Below, one piece after another: positions 1 to 8,408 of a stretch of 64,000 nt of DNA. Source of the DNA: SZUA-309 sp965215995 (GTDB lineage: Bacteria > Pseudomonadota > Gammaproteobacteria > Pseudomonadales > Azotimanducaceae); assembly GCA_965215995.1 (NCBI GenBank), contig OZ244128.1, forward strand, positions 5,456,001-5,520,000. Reading direction: 5' to 3'. A program made the translations under genes and the position numbers. The notes under the pieces were generated by a model. The model made no database searches. It worked only from the letters and a program-made list of their open reading frames with translations, and was not told the DNA's origin. Every line of letters begins with the position of its first letter. Position 1 is the stretch's first letter.

Positions 1-1672
1 CACCACCGTAGCACTTCGCCGTCACGTTCTTGCGCAACGCTTTGACCGTTTGCCGGGCAATGATCTGCCCACCGATGGCGGCCTGAATCGCAACATCGAA
101 CATCTGCCGGGGAATGAGCTCCTTCATCTTCTCCGCCAATTGCCGCCCGCGGACCTGTGCCTGCTCCCGGTGCACGATCATCGCCAGCGCATCGACCCGC
201 TCACCGTTGATGAGAATGTCCAGCTTGACCAGATTGGCAGGTTCGAAACGAACGAAGCTGTAGTCCAGAGAGGCGAAGCCGCGGCTGACTGACTTGAGCC
301 GATCGAAGAAGTCCATGACCACTTCATTCAGCGGCATCTCCCAGCTCATCGACACCTGACCGGACGAGTACTGCATGTTCTTCTGCACACCTCGACGCTC
401 CACGCACAGGCTCATCACGTTGCCTACGTATTCCTGAGGCAGAAGAATGCTCACCTCAGCGATGGGCTCACGCATCTCCGAGTAGTTAGACGGCAGACGC
501 GAAGGGTTGTCCACCTGAACCACACTGCCGTCACCGGCAACCACCTCGTAAACCACAGTGGGTGCAGACGTGATCAGGTCCAGATCGTACTCGCGTTCGA
601 GCCGCTCCTGAATGATCTCCATGTGCAGCATGCCGAGGAATCCACAACGGAACCCGAAACCCAGCGCATCAGAAGACTCCGGCTCATAGAACAGCGAGGC
701 ATCGTTGAGCGTGAGCTTTTCCAGCGCCTCACGGAAGCTCTCGAAGTCCTCAGAGTTGACTGGAAACAGACCTGCAAACACCTGTGGTTTCACCCGGGCA
801 AAGCCCGGCAGCGCGGCTACGTCCGGCGCCTTGGCGAGCACGACTGTGTCACCCACCGGCGCGCCGTGAATGTCTTTGATACCCGCCACCACGTAACCCA
901 CCTCGCCTGCGAGCAAGGCGTCCTGCCCGGTACGCTTGGGCGTGAAGCACCCGACCTCGTCAACCACATGAGTTTTGCCGGTCGACTTGATCAGAATCTT
1001 GTCGCCTTTGCCGATGGCTCCGTCCACCACCCGAACCAGAGAAACGATGCCGAGGTAGTTGTCGAACCAGGAATCGATGATGAGCGCCTGCAGAGGTGCT
1101 TCCCGAACCGCCCGAGGCGCGGGAATGTCGCGGACCAGCCGCTCGAGCAGCTCCGGCACACCTTCGCCTGTTTTGGCACTGATGCTGATCACATCGGAGG
1201 TATCCAGGCCGATGATGTCCTCGATCTCCGCAGCGACCTTATCCGGTTCCGCCTGTGGCAGATCGATCTTGTTCAGCACCGGCAGCACTTCCAACCCTTG
1301 CTCGATGGCCGTGTAGCAGTTCGCCACTGATTGCGCTTCAACCCCTTGAGCCGCATCCACCACCAGCAGCGCGCCCTCACAGGCAGCCAGCGATCGGGAA
1401 ACCTCGTAGCTGAAGTCGACGTGGCCTGGGGTGTCGATGAAGTTCAGCTGATAGGTTTCGCCATCGGCAGCCACATAGTCGAGGGTTACGCTCTGAGCCT
1501 TGATGGTAATTCCCCGCTCCCGTTCGAGGTCCATCGAGTCGAGCACCTGGGCTTCCATTTCCCGCTCCGAAAGCCCGCCGCAAAGTTGTATCAGCCGATC
1601 TGCCAGAGTCGACTTCCCATGGTCGATGTGGGCGATGATGGAAAAGTTTCTGATTCGTTCCGGTGCGGGCAC
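1..1672 (-). CDS. lepA: Elongation factor 4 (LepA), 3' end cut by window
   Basis: Translational GTPase EF4, which binds stalled or mis-translocated ribosomes in the cytoplasm/inner-membrane zone. The G1 motif AHIDHGKST sits at residues 14-22 and is followed by the switch region ERERGIT; the reading frame is open to the window edge, where the LepA-specific C-terminal motif KNVTAKCYGG is visible. About 557 codons are present of a family length near 600, so only the last 40 or so are missing. The start is GTG at 1672: no ATG precedes the P-loop in frame and the GTG lies 8 codons before the conserved RNFSIIAHI; the Shine-Dalgarno is weak. The 84-bp gap to mucD holds a small hairpin (1722-1743) and a TATAAG -10-like hexamer (1711-1716), so lepA may have its own promoter as well as muc read-through. 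Confidence 0.96.
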   Translation of the reverse strand, partial: MPAPERIRNFSIIAHIDHGKSTLADRLIQLCGGLSEREMEAQVLDSMDLERERGITIKAQSVTLDYVAADGETYQLNFIDTPGHVDFSYEVSRSLAACEGALLVVDAAQGVEAQSVANCYTAIEQGLEVLPVLNKIDLPQAEPDKVAAEIEDIIGLDTSDVISISAKTGEGVPELLERLVRDIPAPRAVREAPLQALIIDSWFDNYLGIVSLVRVVDGAIGKGDKILIKSTGKTHVVDEVGCFTPKRTGQDALLAGEVGYVVAGIKDIHGAPVGDTVVLAKAPDVAALPGFARVKPQVFAGLFPVNSEDFESFREALEKLTLNDASLFYEPESSDALGFGFRCGFLGMLHMEIIQERLEREYDLDLITSAPTVVYEVVAGDGSVVQVDNPSRLPSNYSEMREPIAEVSILLPQEYVGNVMSLCVERRGVQKNMQYSSGQVSMSWEMPLNEVVMDFFDRLKSVSRGFASLDYSFVRFEPANLVKLDILINGERVDALAMIVHREQAQVRGRQLAEKMKELIPRQMFDVAIQAAIGGQIIARQTVKALRKNVTAKCYGG

Positions 1673-1756
1673 GACGGGTAAGTCAGTGGGGGGACGGCGC
1701 GCGAGTTTAGCTTATAAGACCCTGCTGAGCGAGCGCCCAGCAGAGATCCTTGCGGC

Positions 1757-3160
1757 TCAGTCCGGGACGCGAAGCGCCAGAAACAACGGGCTCTGGCCGC
1801 GGATGACCAGCACGGCCACCGACCTGCCCGGTTCCAGGTCATCGGCAATGTCAGCGAAGCTCGCCGTATCCGCAACCGCCCGATTGTCGAGCTTGGTAAT
1901 GATATCGCCGGGTCGCAGGCCGCTTTCGACCGCGTTGCCCATCGCATCCGTTACGCGCACGCCGCCACTGATGCTGAGCCGCTCGAGCACTGTATCCGGA
2001 ACAGGCTCAACGATCAGCCCGAGCCGCGCTGAGCTGTCTTCGCCGCCATCGATCGTGCCAACCACCGGCTCACCTCGTTCGGGTGCCTCGCCGATGGTCA
2101 GCTCGATCTCCATCTCTTTGCCGTCACGGATGACCTCCACTCTGGCTTCGCTCCCGGCATGAATGCGGCCAACGTAATGCGGCAACTCCGAGGAGAAGTC
2201 GATCTCATGCCCATTGATTGCCGTGATGATGTCCTGCTCCAGAATGCCACCCGCTTCTGCCGGGCTGTCTTCCAGGACCCGGGATATGAGCGCCCCTCGC
2301 GGCCGATCCAGACCGAGCGCTTCTGCCAGATTCTTATCCACGTCCTGGATCATCACGCCGAGCCAACCGCGGGAGACCTTGCCGGACTCCTTCAACTGAG
2401 CCACAACCTCCATCGCGACGTTGATCGGGATCGCGAAGGAAACGCCCATGAACCCGCCGGAATTCGAGTAGATCTGCGAGTTGATGCCGATCACCTCGCC
2501 ATCCAGATTGAACAGCGGACCGCCGGAATTGCCGGGGTTGATGGCCACATCCGTCTGCAGATACGGCACGTAGTTCTCATTCAGCTCCGTCGGCAGGGAA
2601 CGACCTTTCGCACTGACGATGCCTGCCGTCACCGAGTAGTCGAAACCGAAGGGTGAGCCTATGGCGAGCACCCACTCACCGACTTTCAGCTTCTCAGAAT
2701 CCCCCAGGGTCACTCCCGCCAGGTCATCGGCTTCCACCTTCAGAACCGCCAGATCGGATCTCGGGTCAGCGCCGACAAGCTCCGCATTCAACTCCCGTCG
2801 ATCGGAAAAGCGGACCAGAATCTCATCCGCCCCTTCGACGACGTGATTGTTGGTCAGGATGAAGCCATCACCGAGCACAAAACCCGAGCCAAGCGATCGC
2901 GGGCGCCGGTACTCCCGTTCTCCACGCGGGTCCGGGGGAAAGAAGCGCCGGAAGAACTCATCCAGTTCCTCGTTTCGGCTACGTGGCCGCTCCGAGCTGC
3001 TTTCCTCCCGATGCCGAACGGTGCTGATGTTGACCACAGCCGCTGCATTTTCCTCGACGAGACGGGTGAAGTCGGGCAAATCCCGCGCCAGAGCGGTAGC
3101 TGCGAACATGGCCGAAACCAGCACAACATACCCGGCGGAAACTGATAAAACTGTCTTCAT
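1757..3160 (-). CDS. mucD: Periplasmic serine protease MucD (DegP/HtrA family)
   Basis: Do-family periplasmic protease/chaperone that degrades misfolded envelope proteins and restrains sigma-E signalling. 467 residues: N-terminal signal peptide (residues 1-26, cleavage after ALA), trypsin-like domain with the full triad His106 (TNNHVV), Asp136 (RSDLAVL) and Ser212 (GNSGGP), then two PDZ domains (roughly 255-345 and 375-465). Length and layout match MucD/DegQ-type proteins. It is the fifth gene of the rpoE-rseA-rseB-rseC-mucD cluster, 57 bp after rseC, the same order as algU-mucABCD in Pseudomonas. Expression is likely from the upstream sigma-E promoter, possibly with an internal one. Identification is firm. 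Confidence 0.96.
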   Translation of the reverse strand: MKTVLSVSAGYVVLVSAMFAATALARDLPDFTRLVEENAAAVVNISTVRHREESSSERPRSRNEELDEFFRRFFPPDPRGEREYRRPRSLGSGFVLGDGFILTNNHVVEGADEILVRFSDRRELNAELVGADPRSDLAVLKVEADDLAGVTLGDSEKLKVGEWVLAIGSPFGFDYSVTAGIVSAKGRSLPTELNENYVPYLQTDVAINPGNSGGPLFNLDGEVIGINSQIYSNSGGFMGVSFAIPINVAMEVVAQLKESGKVSRGWLGVMIQDVDKNLAEALGLDRPRGALISRVLEDSPAEAGGILEQDIITAINGHEIDFSSELPHYVGRIHAGSEARVEVIRDGKEMEIELTIGEAPERGEPVVGTIDGGEDSSARLGLIVEPVPDTVLERLSISGGVRVTDAMGNAVESGLRPGDIITKLDNRAVADTASFADIADDLEPGRSVAVLVIRGQSPLFLALRVPD

Positions 3161-3217
3161 ACTGCTACCTGATAAAACTCTCTTCGAAGGATGGGTTCTC
3201 GACCCACGAGACCGACC

Positions 3218-3640
3218 TTAGTGCTCGACGCCTATACGCTCCTGGCTCACCTCGAGCAGGCCTCCTGCGCTCCTGCCCAACCAGCTACCCAGGGCAAGAG
3301 CACTCACCATACCGCACCCGAACAGCGCAGGGCCAAGCGAATGCTCCGTCAGCCAGCTTTCCGGATAGATTGCCAGCGCGAGACCAGTCAGCGCGAACCA
3401 TATCAGTGGCGGAGCGAAGGCTGCCAAACTCGCACGGGTCAACGACTTGACGGGCAAGGACAGCCTTACCTGCTCTCCCGGGTGGAGGCCTCGAGCCGCA
3501 AGCCGGATTTTCGGCGCTGTTCTGCGGCTGCCACAACCAGCCTGGCTGCAGCCGCCGCATGGTACGCCTACTTCGATGGTCGCGCATCCACCGTCGACTT
3601 CGCGAACGATGCCTTGCCGGGTCAGCAGCCGGACGCTCAT
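3218..3640 (-). CDS. rseC: RseC/MucC, SoxR-reducing-system family membrane protein
   Basis: Small inner-membrane protein of the RseC/MucC family (140 residues), a modulator of sigma-E activity and, in relatives, part of the SoxR-reducing system. The cytoplasmic N-terminal part carries the family cysteine cluster: Cys19, Cys28, Cys31 and Cys36 (CGGCSQAGCG), a potential metal or Fe-S site. Two hydrophobic segments follow at about residues 72-91 and 103-122. Its ATG overlaps the end of rseB in an ATGA arrangement (4 nt), indicating translational coupling. Position between rseB and mucD is the canonical mucC slot. The exact biochemical role of the family is not settled. Confidence 0.92.
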   Translation of the reverse strand: MSVRLLTRQGIVREVDGGCATIEVGVPCGGCSQAGCGSRRTAPKIRLAARGLHPGEQVRLSLPVKSLTRASLAAFAPPLIWFALTGLALAIYPESWLTEHSLGPALFGCGMVSALALGSWLGRSAGGLLEVSQERIGVEH

Positions 3641-4608
3641 CGGTAGAGGATTGATTGAGCGATACGCTCGGCAGTGTTGGTGGGCAACTCACCCACCAGG
3701 GTGATCAGATGAGGGTCTGCCTGTGGGCCCTGGGTGAGGTGCGTGACGGCCACCGTGGCCCCGTTTCTGGAGACCATGTCAGCCGCCCCGGCCGGTGGCA
3801 TGTCCTCGATGAATACGGAAAACGCTGCCAGCCCATCGGAGAACATCATGGTGTTGATTAACTTGTCTTCGCCCATGGTCCGGCGGGCATGAACGCTGGA
3901 GAGGGTGAAGCCATCCGGCAGCCAACCTGCCTGCCAGCGGCTCTCTCCCACCACCGGCACGGAAGCCTGCGAATCCAGGGTGAAGTTGCTCACCTTTGCC
4001 TGCTCGGATTTCGCCGAAGGCTTCAGAGACTCGGGACTGACATCGTCGCCGATGACGATGGAACTGAACTGGAAAATCTCCAGCGCCTTGCCATCGGCAT
4101 CGATCAGCTCAGACTTCAACAGCAGGCGCGTTTCCCTATCCAGCCAGAGTCGGTAGCCGAACCGGTTGTCATCCCGCGGCAATACGGCCAGCCGCACGGC
4201 CGAACGGTCAGCCACCCGGTCCTCACCGAAAAAGCGTAACCCGTAGTAATCGGAAATGCTGTCGTAGCGACGCACGAAAGAGCGCGCGAACGGACCGGCA
4301 GGCAGGTTCGCCTCGATACTCAAGAGGTCGTCGCCAGGCATGAGGATGCAGACCACCTCTTCACCACGGCGAACGATCTCCCGTGGCGCGCCGTTCTGGT
4401 GAATCAGCCGTTCATGCTGAACCCCGTCAATCACCATGTGCACGATTCTCAGGCTGGCCAGCTCCGAGCCGCTGAAAAAGCTGAACACGCCGTCATAGCT
4501 GACCGTGTTGAAGGCTTCGTTCATGTCGGAGAGCCAAGTTCTCGGTTCGTCTTCCACAGCCACCGCCGGTGTGGAAACAACCAGGAACAGAGCAATCAGA
4601 ACGCGCAT
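3637..4608 (-). CDS. rseB: Periplasmic sigma-E regulatory protein RseB/MucB
   Basis: RseB/MucB binds the periplasmic tail of the anti-sigma factor RseA and shields it from site-1 proteolysis; it senses mislocalised lipopolysaccharide or lipoproteins. 323 residues with a short N-terminal signal peptide (MRVLIALFLVVSTPAVA) followed by the large LolA-like domain and the smaller C-terminal RseA-contact domain (from about residue 215). Only 2 bp separate it from rseA upstream, and it overlaps rseC by 4 nt downstream, so the four muc genes form one translationally coupled unit. Length matches the family (about 315-320). Confidence 0.94.
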   Translation of the reverse strand: MRVLIALFLVVSTPAVAVEDEPRTWLSDMNEAFNTVSYDGVFSFFSGSELASLRIVHMVIDGVQHERLIHQNGAPREIVRRGEEVVCILMPGDDLLSIEANLPAGPFARSFVRRYDSISDYYGLRFFGEDRVADRSAVRLAVLPRDDNRFGYRLWLDRETRLLLKSELIDADGKALEIFQFSSIVIGDDVSPESLKPSAKSEQAKVSNFTLDSQASVPVVGESRWQAGWLPDGFTLSSVHARRTMGEDKLINTMMFSDGLAAFSVFIEDMPPAGAADMVSRNGATVAVTHLTQGPQADPHLITLVGELPTNTAERIAQSILYR

Positions 4609-4610
4609 AG

Positions 4611-5192
4611 TCAGTCCCGCTCGTAGGCAACCATTCTGGCAAAGCCAAGACCCGGTCGATCCATGCCTATCTGCTGATAGTGGCGCACGATATAGGCATC
4701 CGTACGATTCTGATCCGAATCGGTGACTTCGCTGGTCAACGCCACCGCGTCATAGAGGGACTGCTGCTCTCTACTGACCGGCTCATCCACCGCTGAAACC
4801 ACCGGTGAAGGCGTTGCCTGCTCGGGTCCGGAGGACGCCACAAAGCCGACCACCACGGCCAGCGCGACCGTTGCGGCCACCGCCACCGGTGCCCATCGCT
4901 GCCGGTTCGGTTCGACTGCACCTACCTCACCCGCGATGATCTCCACAGGCGCATCCGCGCCTACGGGGCCGTCTTCCGGATCGGCCCGGAACTGTGCCCA
5001 GACCCGCTCGCGCATGCCTTCGCCGACGGTTGCGCGTTCGCCTCTGAGAACGGCGCCGATCACATGGTAGCGCTCCCAGCTGCCGGCAAGCCGTTCATCC
5101 CGGTTCATCTCATCGAGAACCCGGCGCAACTCGAACTCGTCCGCTTCACCGTCGATGACGGCCGACAACGACTCTTTCAACTTCTCAGACAT
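4611..5192 (-). CDS. rseA: Anti-sigma-E factor RseA/MucA
   Basis: Single-pass inner-membrane anti-sigma factor that sequesters RpoE and is cleaved under envelope stress. 193 residues: cytoplasmic N-terminal sigma-binding domain starting SEKLKESLSAVIDGEAD, a membrane segment at about residues 101-121, and a periplasmic tail whose C-terminal part (RHYQQIGMDRPGLGFARMV) resembles the RseB-binding region of MucA. The gene is intact; no truncation like the mucA22 type seen in mucoid Pseudomonas. It starts 74 bp after the rpoE stop, the widest gap in the operon. Confidence 0.94.
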   Translation of the reverse strand: MSEKLKESLSAVIDGEADEFELRRVLDEMNRDERLAGSWERYHVIGAVLRGERATVGEGMRERVWAQFRADPEDGPVGADAPVEIIAGEVGAVEPNRQRWAPVAVAATVALAVVVGFVASSGPEQATPSPVVSAVDEPVSREQQSLYDAVALTSEVTDSDQNRTDAYIVRHYQQIGMDRPGLGFARMVAYERD

Positions 5193-5266
5193 GGTTAGCT
5201 GGTTCTCTTCTGTTCGATTGTCTGTTGCTCTGATTCATCCGTCTGACATTCCCGCACTTTTCATCT

Positions 5267-5914
5267 TCAGGCTCTTCCCGCTTCACGCCGGGTGATGAGG
5301 GGAGCGATGTGCTGGTCTATGCTTTCCCTAGCCCTGAAGATCCGCGATCTCACGGTACCTACCGGGCAATCCATGATCTCGGCGATCTGCTCGTAGCTTA
5401 GACCGTCGAATTCTCTGAGAGTTACAGCGGATCTCAGATCGTCGGGCAAACGGCTAATCGCTTCGTCGATGGCCTGGGAAAGCTCGTCCCTCGCCAATGC
5501 GGACTCCGGGCTCTCGCCTTCCCTGAGCATGTCCGCCCCTTCCATGAACTGCGCGTCATCCACATCGACGTCGGTGCCAGGGGGACGGCGGCTCTTGGCG
5601 ACCAGATGGTTTTTCGCCGTGTTGATGGCGATCCGGTAGAGCCAGGTGTAAAACGCGCTGTCGCCTCGAAAACGTGGCAGCGCCCGAAAGGCCTTGATAA
5701 ATGCCTCCTGGGTGACGTCCTCCACATCCTGCGGGTCCCTGAGATATCGGCCGACCAGATTCAGGATCTTGTGCTGATAACGAGCGAACAACAGATCGAA
5801 GGCGCGCCGCTCCCCCTGCTGGACGCGTCTGACAAGTTCTTTGTCTGTATCTTTGGCCAATCCCAGGTGCTCTGGCGGCTCAAACGGGCGGATATTCTGA
5901 CTGCAGGCAGGCAT
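5267..5914 (-). CDS. rpoE: RNA polymerase sigma factor RpoE/AlgU
   Basis: ECF sigma factor directing the envelope-stress regulon. Region 2 spans about residues 30-95 (FDLLFARYQHKI...AFYTWLYRIAIN) and region 4 about residues 140-200 with the helix-turn-helix SYEQIAEIMDCPVGTVRSR; the C-terminal IDQHIAPLITRREAGRA is nearly that of AlgU. The ATG at 5914 gives a 215-residue product, some 20 residues longer at the N terminus than typical AlgU, and no Shine-Dalgarno lies at the right distance (AGGAG is 19 nt upstream). An in-frame TTG at 5860 would give the usual length but also lacks a good ribosome site. I kept ATG. A sigma-E-like promoter lies just upstream, implying autoregulation. Confidence 0.95.
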   Translation of the reverse strand: MPACSQNIRPFEPPEHLGLAKDTDKELVRRVQQGERRAFDLLFARYQHKILNLVGRYLRDPQDVEDVTQEAFIKAFRALPRFRGDSAFYTWLYRIAINTAKNHLVAKSRRPPGTDVDVDDAQFMEGADMLREGESPESALARDELSQAIDEAISRLPDDLRSAVTLREFDGLSYEQIAEIMDCPVGTVRSRIFRARESIDQHIAPLITRREAGRA

Positions 5915-5944
5915 TTATACTAGCGATGTCGAGTGCTCCTGAAC

Positions 5945-5971
5945 TTTGACCTTCACTGGCGAAGACGTTCC
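5945..5971 (-). promoter_or_regulatory. Predicted sigma-E promoter of rpoE
   Basis: On the minus strand GGAACGT (5965-5971) and GTCAAA (5945-5950) match the sigma-E consensus GGAACTT / GTCnAA with one -35 mismatch and a GAACGT-N15-TCAAA spacing. The expected transcript start is about 20-25 nt before the rpoE ATG. Autoregulation of rpoE/algU by its own product is established in relatives; that it happens here is inference from the motif. Confidence 0.7.
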
Positions 5972-6101
5972 ACTGATTGGCAAACTTCTGAGCGATGTCT
6001 CGGCTGGCCAAAAGCCAACCAGAAGCTGGTATCGCAGGGCGCCTTGCCACAGACCCCGCAGCTCGGGCTGAGCAAACGTGAATTGATCAGAGGTTCCTTA
6101 A

Positions 6102-7721
6102 GTGACACAAAGATTTTCCACGGACGTGCTCGTCATCGGCGGCGGTGCAGCCGGCCTGACTGCTGCCTTGCATCTGGCTGATCATGCTCGAGTGACCGTA
6201 CTCTGCAAGGGTGGCATCGAATCCGCATCCTCACACTGGGCCCAGGGTGGCGTAGCGTCGGTAATCGATCCCGAGGACAGCATAGAGGCCCACGTCAGCG
6301 ACACCCTGATCGCCGGAGCCGGTCTGTGCGACGAGGCGATCGTCACTCAGACCGTGCGTGGTGGGCCACCGGCAATTGCCCAACTCGGTCGCTGGGGCGT
6401 GAACTTCGACGCCACCGACAACGAGTTTCATCTGACCCGGGAAGGCGGCCACTCGGTGCGACGGATCCTCCACGTTGCCGATGCGACCGGTAAGGCCATC
6501 ACAGAAACGCTGACCCGGAAGGTGCTGGATCACCCGAACATCGATCTGGTCAACGACCGGGTCGCCATCGACCTGATCAACTTGAACAAGTTCGGCCGCT
6601 TTCCGAACCGTTGTGCCGGTGCCTACGTGCTGAACCGGACCAGCGGTCGTGTGGAGCTCTTTCAGGCCCGCTTCGTGGTGTTGGCAACGGGCGGCGCAAG
6701 CAAAGTCTATCTCTACACCTCCAACCCGGACAGCTCCACTGGCGATGGGATCGCCATGGCCTGGCGAGCCGGCTGCAGGGTCGCGAACATGGAGTTCAAT
6801 CAGTTCCACCCCACCTGTCTGTTCCACCCACATGCCAAGTCTTTCCTGATCTCCGAAGCTGTCAGAGGCGAAGGTGGCGTGCTGCGCCTGCCCGACGGGG
6901 AACGGTTCATGCCCCGATTCGATGAACGGGGCGAGCTGGCACCCAGAGACGTGGTTGCCCGAGCCATCGACCATGAGATGAAACGGCTCGGCGCTGATTG
7001 CGTCTATCTCGATATCTCGCACAGACCCGCCGAGTTCATCCGCTCGCACTTCCCAACCATTGCCGCCCGCTGCCAGGAATTCGGCATCGACATCACCAAG
7101 AATCCCATCCCGGTGGTGCCTGCCGCTCACTACACCTGCGGTGGTGTGCTGGTGGATGCCAGCGGCGCCACCGATGTGCCCGGCCTGTACGCCATCGGCG
7201 AAGTGAGCTGCACGGGCCTGCACGGTGCCAACCGACTGGCCAGCAACAGCCTTCTGGAATGCCTGGTTTTTGGCGAGGCTGCCGCCCGGGACATCCGCGC
7301 GCACCTGGATGAGCCCAGGGTGGAAGCGGACATTCCGCACTGGGATGAGAGTCAGGTCACCGACTCGGATGAGGAGGTGATCATCGCGCATAACTGGGAC
7401 GAGCTGCGCCGGTTCATGTGGGACTACGTCGGTATCGTCCGTACGGACAAGCGGTTGCAGCGAGCCCAACGGCGTATCGAGTTGCTGAAGGCGGAAATCA
7501 ACGAGTACTACAGCCACTATCGGGTCAGCAATGACCTGATCGAATTGCGCAACCTGATCACGGTGGCCGAGCTCATCGTCCGTTGCGCTCTGGCCAGACA
7601 GGAGAGCCGCGGCCTCCACTTCAACCTGGATCATCCGGAACAGAAGATGAAGCCGAGTGACACCATTCTGTTTCCCGGCTACGGCGACCAAATCGACGTG
7701 CTGCGGCCAGTTGCCAGCTGA
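6102..7721 (+). CDS. nadB: L-aspartate oxidase
   Basis: FAD-dependent oxidation of L-aspartate to iminoaspartate, first step of de novo NAD synthesis. 539 residues. The FAD-binding motif VLVIGGGAAGL is at residues 6-16; the succinate-dehydrogenase-like signature regions SSHWAQGGVA, EGGHSVRRI and HYTCGGVLVD are all present, as is the C-terminal helical domain. Start is GTG at 6102, preceded by AGAGG about 8 nt upstream; no ATG fits. Divergent from rpoE with 187 bp between, as in Pseudomonas. Its 3' end overlaps the convergent ygfX gene by 43 bp. Confidence 0.96.
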   Translation: MTQRFSTDVLVIGGGAAGLTAALHLADHARVTVLCKGGIESASSHWAQGGVASVIDPEDSIEAHVSDTLIAGAGLCDEAIVTQTVRGGPPAIAQLGRWGVNFDATDNEFHLTREGGHSVRRILHVADATGKAITETLTRKVLDHPNIDLVNDRVAIDLINLNKFGRFPNRCAGAYVLNRTSGRVELFQARFVVLATGGASKVYLYTSNPDSSTGDGIAMAWRAGCRVANMEFNQFHPTCLFHPHAKSFLISEAVRGEGGVLRLPDGERFMPRFDERGELAPRDVVARAIDHEMKRLGADCVYLDISHRPAEFIRSHFPTIAARCQEFGIDITKNPIPVVPAAHYTCGGVLVDASGATDVPGLYAIGEVSCTGLHGANRLASNSLLECLVFGEAAARDIRAHLDEPRVEADIPHWDESQVTDSDEEVIIAHNWDELRRFMWDYVGIVRTDKRLQRAQRRIELLKAEINEYYSHYRVSNDLIELRNLITVAELIVRCALARQESRGLHFNLDHPEQKMKPSDTILFPGYGDQIDVLRPVAS

Positions 7722-8035
7722 GCATGCAAACATTGCCGCTTGAGCGACGCCCACTCTGACGGACTCATCTCGTCACGGTACACGTCCACCCGCAGCCCGT
7801 CCTCGCCGCCCAATCGGACCCGGCGCTGACCCACCCAGACCGGTTTCATTCCGGCCAGGCTCGGCGGCAATGCGGACTCGATGCCGAGCCTACCCGGACA
7901 CCCCAACCAGAGCAGCGTCAGGCCCAGGCCAGTGTTGCCGAACCAGAATGATGCGCAGGCGAGCAGCAACATCACTTCAATCGCTCTCCAGAGCGTGCGC
8001 TCCCGCACTGACAGCTCGGCACTCCGGCAAGTCAC
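7679..8035 (-). CDS. ygfX: YgfX/CptA-family membrane protein
   Basis: 118-residue protein with two hydrophobic segments (about residues 17-31 and 34-45) and a C-terminal soluble part, directly downstream of sdhE (6 bp gap). This size, topology and place match the YgfX (DUF1434/CptA) family that is co-encoded with sdhE in gammaproteobacteria. E. coli YgfX has been described both as a toxin affecting cell shape and as a factor linked to flavinylation; which applies here cannot be read from the sequence. Its last 43 bp lie inside the 3' end of nadB on the other strand. Confidence 0.75.
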   Translation of the reverse strand: MTCRSAELSVRERTLWRAIEVMLLLACASFWFGNTGLGLTLLWLGCPGRLGIESALPPSLAGMKPVWVGQRRVRLGGEDGLRVDVYRDEMSPSEWASLKRQCLHAQLATGRSTSIWSP

Positions 8036-8041
8036 GTGCTA

Positions 8042-8314
8042 TCAGGCCAACTTCAGGAAACGGCGGATTTCGTTGACCAGCACCTGAAGATCCTCGGGCG
8101 GCTCGGTACGGGCCAGCAGCCACTCATGGACATCCATGTCGTCATAGTCCAGCAACCGTTCATAGTCCTGCTTGAGCGATTCAGGCAGATCGGCAAAGCC
8201 ACCATCAACATAGGGTTTCAGCAGCAGCTCCAGCTCCAGCAGACCCCGCCGGGAGCGCCAGCGTGCCCGCTCCAGGCGCTGAGTAGCGGAAGTTGGCTTT
8301 TCGCTTCGAGACAT
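8042..8314 (-). CDS. sdhE: FAD assembly factor SdhE
   Basis: Small cytoplasmic protein (90 residues) that promotes covalent FAD attachment to succinate dehydrogenase and fumarate reductase. The family motif RGxxE is at residues 23-27 (RGLLE), followed by the typical acidic DYDDMDVHEWL. Two adjacent ATGs exist (8317 and 8314); AGGAG stands 2 nt before the first and 5 nt before the second, so 8314 is chosen. A longer reading to 8416 adds non-family residues and is unlikely. It forms a two-gene unit with ygfX and is divergent from ygfZ. Confidence 0.93.
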   Translation of the reverse strand: MSRSEKPTSATQRLERARWRSRRGLLELELLLKPYVDGGFADLPESLKQDYERLLDYDDMDVHEWLLARTEPPEDLQVLVNEIRRFLKLA

Positions 8315-8408
8315 CATTGCTCCTGTCGATCCCTGATTGCCACAGAATTCGAGCTGCACCTTCTTTGCAGGTAGTATGCCGTGAGGAGACGGTTTTCGGG
8401 GACCGGCA

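Noticed and set aside
6231..7754. 507-codon minus-strand open frame opposite nadB
   Set aside because: Antisense shadow of nadB; no ribosome site or domain.
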